A stretch of DNA of 53,789 nt. It comes from Streptomyces sp. CBMA29. GTDB taxonomy: Bacteria > Actinomycetota > Actinomycetes > Streptomycetales > Streptomycetaceae. Within the stretch, counting starts at the first letter, position 1; the number at the start of each line of letters is the position of its first letter. The stretch spans positions 1 to 53,789 of the forward strand of contig NZ_MECL01000065.1 of NCBI RefSeq assembly GCF_014596445.1. The letters are read 5' to 3'. Positions 47,818-53,789 of the stretch are shown piece after piece. A program made the position numbers and the translations under genes. Below the pieces are notes generated by a model. That model did not search any database, had not been told where the DNA came from, and worked only from the letters and a program-made list of their open reading frames with translations.

Positions 47818-49739
47818 GTTCCCCCCACACTCCTGCCGAAGTCACCCCTGCCGACGACAGCGGTTCGACGGCGGTCGGCCCGCTGCCTCGGTCGGTCCTC
47901 GGACGGCTCTTCGCGGTCGTCGGACCCGGCGCGGCGCCCGCCCTGCGGCGGCAGATCGCCCGCGTGGCGGCGTACTCCGTCCTGCAAGGCGTCACCTTCG
48001 TGCTGTCCGTACCCGCGCTGCGCGCCCTGCTGGACCGCGACACGACCGCCGCGTGGTGGTGGTCGGCGGCGGTCGCGGTGAGCGCCGCGCTCACCCTGGG
48101 CGCCCGGCACGCGCAGGCGATGGGCGGCTTCTCCGTCGGCCTCGCCACCATCAACGCGCTGCACCACCGGCTCGGCGACCACCTGGTGACGCTCCCGCTC
48201 GGCTGGTTCACCGCCAAGCGCGGCGACCGGCTGACCAGGCTCGTCGGACAGGGCGCCAAGGACACCAGCGGTATCGTCGCGCATCTGCTGGAGCCCCTGC
48301 TGACCGGCGTCCTCACGCCCGCCGTCGTCGTCATCGGCGTCTTCGCCTGGGACTGGCGGCTCGGCCTGACCTTGCTGGTGTGCGCGCCCGTCCTGTACGC
48401 CGTCCACCGCTGGAGCGGCGTCCTGGCCGCGCGGGTGGACGAGAAGCTGGACGAGGCCGCCGCCGAGGCCAACGGCCGGGTCGTGGAATTCGCCCGCGCC
48501 CAGAGCGTGTTGCGGGCGGGCGGCCCCGACTGCCTCGGCTGGTCGCTGCTGGACGGCAGCCTCACCGCGCAGGACCGCGAGGCCCGGCGCAGGGCCCGCG
48601 CCGACGCCCCCGCCCGGCTGCTGTTCGGGATCACCGTCCAACTCGGCGTCGCGGCGGCCCTGGTGGTCGGCGCGGACCGCCTCATCGGCGGAGCTGCCCC
48701 GGGCACCCTGCTCGCGCTGCTGGTCCTGACGGTCCGCTTCGCCGAACCGGTCGCCGCCGTCGCCAACCTCTCCACCACACTGCGCACCTCGGTGGCGGCC
48801 CTGGAGGGCATCGTCGAAGTGCTCGCCACCCGCTCGCTGCCCGAGCCCGCCGAACCCCCGGCGCTGGCCGAACCCGGCGACGGAGAGCGGGGGTTGGAGG
48901 TTGAATTCCGCGATGTGCGCTTCGGATACGACGCCGACCGGCCGCCCGTACTGAACGGTCTGACCTTCCGTGCCGCAGCGGGTTCCGTCGTCGCGCTGGT
49001 CGGCGCGTCCGGCGCGGGCAAGACCACGGTGACCCGGCTGGTGGCCCGGTTCGCCGACGTCGACGCGGGCCACGTCCTCGTCGGCGGCCACGACGTCAGG
49101 GAACTGACGAGCGGTCAGCTCGCCGGACTGCTCGCCGTGGTCTTCCAGGACGTCTACCTCTTCGACGACACGGTCTTCGAGAACATCAGGGCGGGCCGCC
49201 CCTCCGCCACCGACGCCGAGGTCGAACGGGCCGGGCTGCTGGCCCGGTTGGGCGACGTCGTGGACCGGCTCCCCGAGGGCTGGCGGACCCGGGTGGGCGA
49301 GGGAGGAGCCGCGCTGTCGGGTGGCGAACGCCAACGCGTCTCCCTGGCGCGGGCGTTGCTCAAGGACGCCCCGGTCGTCCTGCTGGACGAGGCGACGGCC
49401 TGGCTCGACGCCGAGAGCCAGGCGGCCGTCCAGCGCACACTCGCCGAACTCTCCGGCCGCTGCACCCTGTTGGTCGTCGCGCACCGCCTGGAGACCGTCG
49501 TCGGCGCCGACCTCATCGTGGTCCTCGACCAGGGCCGCGCCGTCGAGACCGGTACCCATCACGAGCTGCTGGCCAGGACCGACAGCCGATACGCGGCCTT
49601 CTGGCGGGAGCGGACGAGAGCAGGCGGCTGGCGACTGGACCCCGTAGCGGCGGACGAGGAAACGGCGCCCGACACCGCGACCGCCGTGACCGCCGCGGCC
49701 CCCGGCCCCAAGAAAGCGGAAGAGGTGACGACCCCATGA
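47814..49739 (+). CDS. Siderophore ABC transporter, IrtB/YbtQ-like half
   Basis: A 641-residue partner half-transporter. The membrane domain contains GWFTAKRGDRLTRLVGQGAK, parallel to GWFTHGTTGTVQAALQDDL in the first half. The ATPase shows GASGAGKTT (397-405), LSGGERQRVSLARALLKDA and LLDEATAWLDAESQ. The first 20 residues and the last 30 are low-complexity. ATGA overlaps with both neighbours indicate coupled translation. Direction of transport is inferred from the IrtAB resemblance and the iron box. Confidence 0.87.
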   Translation: MSSPHTPAEVTPADDSGSTAVGPLPRSVLGRLFAVVGPGAAPALRRQIARVAAYSVLQGVTFVLSVPALRALLDRDTTAAWWWSAAVAVSAALTLGARHAQAMGGFSVGLATINALHHRLGDHLVTLPLGWFTAKRGDRLTRLVGQGAKDTSGIVAHLLEPLLTGVLTPAVVVIGVFAWDWRLGLTLLVCAPVLYAVHRWSGVLAARVDEKLDEAAAEANGRVVEFARAQSVLRAGGPDCLGWSLLDGSLTAQDREARRRARADAPARLLFGITVQLGVAAALVVGADRLIGGAAPGTLLALLVLTVRFAEPVAAVANLSTTLRTSVAALEGIVEVLATRSLPEPAEPPALAEPGDGERGLEVEFRDVRFGYDADRPPVLNGLTFRAAAGSVVALVGASGAGKTTVTRLVARFADVDAGHVLVGGHDVRELTSGQLAGLLAVVFQDVYLFDDTVFENIRAGRPSATDAEVERAGLLARLGDVVDRLPEGWRTRVGEGGAALSGGERQRVSLARALLKDAPVVLLDEATAWLDAESQAAVQRTLAELSGRCTLLVVAHRLETVVGADLIVVLDQGRAVETGTHHELLARTDSRYAAFWRERTRAGGWRLDPVAADEETAPDTATAVTAAAPGPKKAEEVTTP

Positions 49740-50800
49740 CCTCCGTCACGGAACACAGCGGCGGTCGGGCCCGAGGGACGGCGGCCGTCGTCGCCGAGGA
49801 CCTGCGGCTCTCGTACGGCACGCACGCCGCGCTCGACGGCCTCTCGCTGACGGTCGGCGCGGGCGAGATCGTGGGCCTGCTCGGCCCCAACGGCGCGGGC
49901 AAGACCACCGCCGTCAACGTCCTGTCGACGCTCGAACCGCCGGATTCGGGAACCGCCAGCGTCGCCGGGCACGACGTACGCCGCGCGCCCGCGGCCGTAC
50001 GCGCGGTCATCGCCCTCACCGGCCAGTACGCCTCGGTGGACGAGGAGTTGACCGGCCGCGAGAACCTGGTGCTGTTCGCCCGGCTGCTCGGACTGCGCAA
50101 AGCCGCCGCCCGCGCACGCGCGGCGGAACTCCTCACCGCCTTCGACCTCCTGGACGCCGCCGACCGGCGCGCCGCTACGTACTCGGGAGGCATGCGCAGG
50201 CGCCTTGACCTCGCGGCCGGTCTCGTCCGCGACCCCGCCGTGGTCTTCCTCGACGAGCCCACCACCGGCCTCGATCCGCGCAGCCGCCTCGCGCTGTGGG
50301 CCGCCGTACGCGAACTGCGGGCCAGGGGAGTGGCGGTACTGCTCACCACCCAGTACCTGGAGGAGGCCGACCGGCTGGCCGACCGGATCGTGGTCATCGA
50401 CCGCGGCCGGGTCATCGCCACCGGCACCCCGCAGCAGCTCAAGGAACAGGTCGGTGGGACCTTCTGCGAGGTGACACCGGCCGACCCGGCGGACACCCCG
50501 CGCGTCCTGACCGTCCTCGCCGACCTCGGCGCCGACGCCCACGACGACGCGGTGGCGCTCCCCGCGCCCGACGGCCCGGCCACCCTCACCACCGTGGTCA
50601 GGCGCATGGAGGACGCGGGCATCGCGATGACGGACATCGCCCTGCGCCGCCCCTCGCTCGACGAGGTGTTCCTCGCACTGACCGGCCACCCCGCCGCAGC
50701 GCGCGCCGACGACGACCTGTCGGCCGAGGAACCGCCAGCCGCCGTATCAGCGGACGCGGACACCGACACGGGCGTGGACGTACGTGAGGCCGCCGGATGA
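49736..50800 (+). CDS. DrrA-family ABC ATPase
   Basis: A 354-residue ABC ATPase of the daunorubicin-resistance type. Walker A is GPNGAGKTT (about 48-56), the signature YSGGMRRRLDLA, Walker B VVFLDEPTTGLDPRS. The C-terminal RRPSLDEVFLALTGH is the family hallmark of DrrA proteins. A charged extension of about 40 residues follows. With the next two ABC-2 permeases it should form an exporter. It overlaps both neighbours by four bases. Confidence 0.92.
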   Translation: MTSVTEHSGGRARGTAAVVAEDLRLSYGTHAALDGLSLTVGAGEIVGLLGPNGAGKTTAVNVLSTLEPPDSGTASVAGHDVRRAPAAVRAVIALTGQYASVDEELTGRENLVLFARLLGLRKAAARARAAELLTAFDLLDAADRRAATYSGGMRRRLDLAAGLVRDPAVVFLDEPTTGLDPRSRLALWAAVRELRARGVAVLLTTQYLEEADRLADRIVVIDRGRVIATGTPQQLKEQVGGTFCEVTPADPADTPRVLTVLADLGADAHDDAVALPAPDGPATLTTVVRRMEDAGIAMTDIALRRPSLDEVFLALTGHPAAARADDDLSAEEPPAAVSADADTDTGVDVREAAG

Positions 50801-51615
50801 GCGCCGCCGTACCGCCCACGGCGACAGCCGTCGTGACGCCGCGCGCCGCGTCGCCCCTGACCCAGTCCTGGGTGCTGGCCCTGCGCGCGGTCACCCTCCT
50901 CAAGCGGGACACCGCCGAGATCTCCGGGGCCGTGATCGCCCCCCTGGTCTTCTTCGCCGGCTTCTACGTGCCCCTGCGCGGTGTGATGGAGCAGCGCGGC
51001 GTCGACTACGTCCAGTGGCTGCCGCCGATCGTCGTCCTCCAGTCGATGCTGTTCGTGGCGATGAGTTCCGCGGACGCCATCGCGGCCGACGTACAGCAGG
51101 GCATGTTCCAGCGGTTCCGCACCATGCCCCTGGGACGGCTCGCGCCGGTCGCCGGACGGCTCGGCGCCGACCTGTGCCGTGCGGTGCTCGCCCTCGCGGC
51201 GGCGATCGGGACGGCCGCCGCCTTCGGCTTCCGGTTCGGCGCCGGGCCCGGCGCCGCCGTGGGATTCCTGGTCCTGGCCGTGGTGTTCGCGCTCTGCCTG
51301 GCCGTCGGCTGCATCGCGCTCGGGCTCGCGGTCGGCAATCCGGAGCACACCGCCTCGGCGATGCTCGTACCGCAACTGCTGCTCACCATGCTCTCCACCG
51401 GCTTCACCCCGGTCAGCGGATTCCCCGGCTGGATCAGGCCCTTCGTCCGCAACCAGCCGGTGTCACAGGCCGCCGACGCGCTGCGCGCACTGGCCACGGG
51501 CGGGCCGACCGCCCACCCGGTGCTCGTCACCTCGGTGTGGCTGGCGGCGCTGCTGGCCGTCTTCACGCTGCTGGCGGCCCGTGCCCTCGGCCGCACGAAG
51601 GGCGGTCCCCGATGA
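50797..51615 (+). CDS. ABC-2 type permease (DrrB-like), first copy
   Basis: A 272-residue membrane protein with six segments. ISGAVIAPLVFFAGFYVPLR near the start, DVQQGMFQRFRTMPLGRLAP in the second third and FTPVSGFPGWIRPFVRNQPV near 215 match the DrrB/ABC-2 family. It works with the DrrA-type ATPase, probably as one half of a heterodimeric channel with the next gene. ATG 50797 overlaps the ATPase stop. Confidence 0.9.
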   Translation: MSAAVPPTATAVVTPRAASPLTQSWVLALRAVTLLKRDTAEISGAVIAPLVFFAGFYVPLRGVMEQRGVDYVQWLPPIVVLQSMLFVAMSSADAIAADVQQGMFQRFRTMPLGRLAPVAGRLGADLCRAVLALAAAIGTAAAFGFRFGAGPGAAVGFLVLAVVFALCLAVGCIALGLAVGNPEHTASAMLVPQLLLTMLSTGFTPVSGFPGWIRPFVRNQPVSQAADALRALATGGPTAHPVLVTSVWLAALLAVFTLLAARALGRTKGGPR

Positions 51616-52451
51616 CGACCACGACCGCGCAGAATGCGGCCCCCGTCCCCGAACGCGGCCCCGCCGACATCCACGCAAGCGCCCTCGCCCAAGGCGGACT
51701 CCAGGCCGGGCGCCTGCTGCGCCGCTGGTCGCGGTCCCCGATCGTCTTCGTCCAGGCCCTGGTCTTCCCGGTGTGCCTGCTCCTGGTCTTCCGGCTCGTC
51801 TTCGGCACCACGGTCGCCGCGTCCTCCGGCGGCGACAGCCTCAACCGCTTCCTGCCGCTGGCCACGCTCGTCGGTACGGTCTTCGGCGGCGTCGGCAGCG
51901 GCGCGTCCCTGATCAGGGAACGCCAGTCGGGCCTGCTCGACCGCTTCCGCGCCATGCCCGTACACCGCTCGTCCCTGCTGATCGGACGGCTGGAGGCGGA
52001 ACTGGCCCGCGCGCTGCTGACCGCCCTGGCCTTCCTCGCGGTCGGCTACGCGCTGGGATTCAGGGCAGACGGTGACGCGGGCGCGGCGGCGCTCCCGCTG
52101 TTCCTGGCGGTGCCGCTGCTGCTCGGCGCCGGATTCGCGGCGGTGGTCTGCGCCGTCGCCGCGTACGCCCGCAGCGTGGCCGCGCTCAGCGGCCTGTCGA
52201 TGCTCTTCACCCTGATGCTCTTCTTCAACACCGGCTTCGCGCCCGTCGACTCCTACCCCGGCGCGCTGCGCCCGCTGGTCCGCGCACTGCCGATGAGCTG
52301 CGGCGCGGACGCGATGCGCGGCCTGGTCGACAGCGGAGCCGTCCGTACGCCGCTGCTCGGCGTCGTCGCCTGGACGGCCGTCCTGGTCGGCGTCTTCGGC
52401 GTGGTGGCCGTCCGCGGTCTGTCAGGACCGGCCCGGCACGACAGCACCTGA
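51612..52451 (+). CDS. ABC-2 type permease (DrrB-like), second copy
   Basis: A 279-residue permease of the same family: SPIVFVQALVFPVCLLLVFR, LIRERQSGLLDRFRAMPVHR and FNTGFAPVDSYPGALRPLVR correspond to the motifs of the first copy. The ATG at 51612 overlaps the previous stop, so the exporter (ATPase plus two permeases) is one translational chain. The open frame upstream is shadow. Cargo is unknown; a siderophore or related metabolite is likely from context. Confidence 0.9.
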   Translation: MTTTTAQNAAPVPERGPADIHASALAQGGLQAGRLLRRWSRSPIVFVQALVFPVCLLLVFRLVFGTTVAASSGGDSLNRFLPLATLVGTVFGGVGSGASLIRERQSGLLDRFRAMPVHRSSLLIGRLEAELARALLTALAFLAVGYALGFRADGDAGAAALPLFLAVPLLLGAGFAAVVCAVAAYARSVAALSGLSMLFTLMLFFNTGFAPVDSYPGALRPLVRALPMSCGADAMRGLVDSGAVRTPLLGVVAWTAVLVGVFGVVAVRGLSGPARHDST

Positions 52452-52556
52452 CGCCCCCCGGCCCGGCCCTCGGCCGCGCCGCCCCCGTACTCCCCCCAAC
52501 GGCCGCTCCCGCGCCGTGGCTCAGCCCTGCCCGAATCCAGCACCACCGGAGGCACC

Positions 52557-53600
52557 GTGTTCCGCACCACCAGATCCCTCAGACCCTCCCTGCGCCCGCT
52601 CGCCGCCGCGGCCCTCGTATCCGGGCTGCTGCTGACGGCCGCCGCCTGCGGCTCCGACTCCGACAGCGACGCCCAAGCCACCCCGTCCGCGTCGGCCTCG
52701 TCCTCCGCGTCCCCTTCCTCGTCCTCGGCCGCGAGCTTCCCGCTCACCCTGAAGGACTCGCAGGGCAGCGTCACGATCGAGGCCGCGCCCAAGCGCGTGG
52801 TCGCGCTCAGCTCCGTGGATCTCGACGCGGCCCTCGCGGCCGGTGTCGTTCCGGTGCTCGCGCCGAAGAACTTCTTCTCGCCCGACGGCGGTTATCCCTG
52901 GCTCTCCAGCAGGATGACCGGTGACACCAAGCTCATCGCCACCGCTGCCGCGCTGCCCTTGGAAGAGATCGCCGCGCTCGACCCCGACCTGATCCTCGAC
53001 ACCAGCGACTACACGGCGAAGGACAACTACGCCAAGCTGTCGAAGATCGCGCCGACCCTGGCGCCGATCGCGTCGGCCGCCACCGACTCCTGGCAGGACC
53101 GGCAGAAGCAGATCGGCCGCGCGCTCCGCCACGAGGCCGACTCGGACGCGGCGGTCAAGCAGTCCCTGGACGCGGTGGCAGCGGTCAAGGCGAAGTACCC
53201 GGGCCTCGCGGGGAAGACCTTCAGCGTCACCTACACCGCCTCCGTCGACCAGATCGTCACCCTGTCCTCGCCGCGGGACTTCGCGGTCGGCTTCCTGGAG
53301 TCCCTCGGCCTCAAGCAGGCTCCCGCGCTCACCGACCTCGCCAAGAACAGCCGCGGCGTCGGCACGGTCAGTCAGGAGAAGCTCGACGTGCTCTCCGCCG
53401 ACCTGATGATCGGCGCCTACCAGACGCCCGACCTGGAGCAGCAGATCGGCCGGTCGGCCCTGATGAAGTCCGCGGCCAAGGGGCACACCCTCCAGGAGGT
53501 CGACCTCACCACCATCACCCTGCTGCGCAACCCGTCCACGCTGGGCCTGCCCTGGGTCCTCGAACAGCTCGACCCGGCCTTCGCGAAGGTCGCGGGCTGA
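52557..53600 (+). CDS. Ferric-siderophore-binding lipoprotein (FecB/FhuD type)
   Basis: A 347-residue extracytoplasmic binding protein. The signal has Arg residues, a hydrophobic stretch and the lipobox TAAAC, then a Ser/Ala linker. The mature part begins DSQGSVTIEAAPKRVVALSS, and LPLEEIAALDPDLILDTSDY is the family hallmark. The two lobes are joined by a long helix (about 180-200). GTG start with GGAGG four bases upstream. It should deliver ferric siderophore, either to the IrtAB-like pair or to a FecCD permease not in the window. A strong hairpin follows. Confidence 0.9.
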   Translation: MFRTTRSLRPSLRPLAAAALVSGLLLTAAACGSDSDSDAQATPSASASSSASPSSSSAASFPLTLKDSQGSVTIEAAPKRVVALSSVDLDAALAAGVVPVLAPKNFFSPDGGYPWLSSRMTGDTKLIATAAALPLEEIAALDPDLILDTSDYTAKDNYAKLSKIAPTLAPIASAATDSWQDRQKQIGRALRHEADSDAAVKQSLDAVAAVKAKYPGLAGKTFSVTYTASVDQIVTLSSPRDFAVGFLESLGLKQAPALTDLAKNSRGVGTVSQEKLDVLSADLMIGAYQTPDLEQQIGRSALMKSAAKGHTLQEVDLTTITLLRNPSTLGLPWVLEQLDPAFAKVAG

Positions 53601-53647
53601 CCCGGCCGCAAGGACATCCGTAGGCGGGGGAACGGCAGGCGGGGGCA

Positions 53648-53677
53648 CGGGGGTCCGGACATCGGCCCGGACCCCCG
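53648..53677 (+). terminator. Hairpin terminator after the siderophore-binding gene
   Basis: CGGGGGTCCGG (53648-53658) pairs with its exact complement at 53667-53677, around an eight-base loop, 48 bases past the stop. It closes the iron-regulated operon in this orientation and may serve the convergent gene on the right. Confidence 0.75.
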
Positions 53678-53706
53678 CAACAGCCGTGCGGTTCAGCCCG
53701 AGCGGA

Positions 53707-53787
53707 TCACCGCCCGCGAGCCCGCTCCGCCGCCCGCAACCGCCGCTCGGCGCGCGACCGGCCGCGCGCCCCGGCGACCGGGGCAGC
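53707..53787 (-). CDS. Possible C-terminal end of a gene running off the right edge
   Basis: A frame open to the window edge ends with RSRAERRLRAAERARGR and a stop at 53707. The Arg/Ala/Glu-rich helix is a common C-terminus in Streptomyces, and the gene would share the preceding hairpin. Only 26 codons are visible, so no family can be named. Confidence 0.3.
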   Translation of the reverse strand, partial: AAPVAGARGRSRAERRLRAAERARGR

Positions 53788-53789
53788 GG

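Overview
The window is high-GC actinobacterial chromosome, most like Streptomyces or a close relative. Third codon positions are almost always G or C, GTG starts are common, start and stop codons of neighbouring genes often overlap (ATGA or GTGA), and regulator families and secreted glycosidases are typical of soil streptomycetes. I see no rRNA, tRNA, insertion sequence, integrase or CRISPR array.

Layout, left to right. (1) 0.05-7.5 kb: a DUF1801 protein, then a beta-mannoside locus: GH2 beta-mannosidase and LacI repressor on the plus strand, facing two ABC permeases and a lipoprotein binding protein on the minus strand. A similar 17-bp LacI-like site lies before each end of the locus. (2) 7.8-13.7 kb: a PrmC-like methyltransferase, then cobalt/nickel and B12 genes. 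These are a NiCoT permease behind a Nur-like box, an FhuF-like [2Fe-2S] protein, cbtA and cbtB behind a cobalamin riboswitch, and divergent cobF-cobK. (3) 13.7-24.9 kb: stress and redox genes (MerR/old yellow enzyme, NmrA-like/TetR, Fur-type regulator/katG), a phosphotransferase, a KhtTU-like antiporter pair and an MFS remnant.

(4) 23.3-34.9 kb is the centrepiece: a complete mycofactocin system. It has the precursor peptide mftA, the peptide chaperone mftB, the radical SAM enzyme mftC, two mycofactocin-type short-chain dehydrogenases, then mftD, mftE and mftF on one strand, with convergent mftG and divergent mftR. Embedded between the dehydrogenases and mftD is a MoxR AAA+ ATPase with a VWA-domain protein, the two-part layout of metallo-enzyme activases such as CbbQ/CbbO and NorQ/NorD. 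This may be a maturation module for a mycofactocin-dependent enzyme encoded elsewhere; no such enzyme is in the window.

(5) 35-45.7 kb: a large secreted GH78-like rhamnosidase, a UvrA-like ATPase, small VOC and DinB-like proteins, an ArsR-AHSA1 fusion with a strong upstream dyad, an SMP-30-like secreted propeller, an XRE regulator and an MgtC/SapB membrane protein. (6) 45.9-53.7 kb: an iron-box-controlled operon joining an IrtAB/YbtPQ-type ABC pair, a DrrA-type ATPase with two ABC-2 permeases, and a siderophore-binding lipoprotein. It may border a siderophore biosynthesis cluster to the right. A gene fragment on the minus strand may run off the right edge.

All calls come from reading the sequence; no database search was run.
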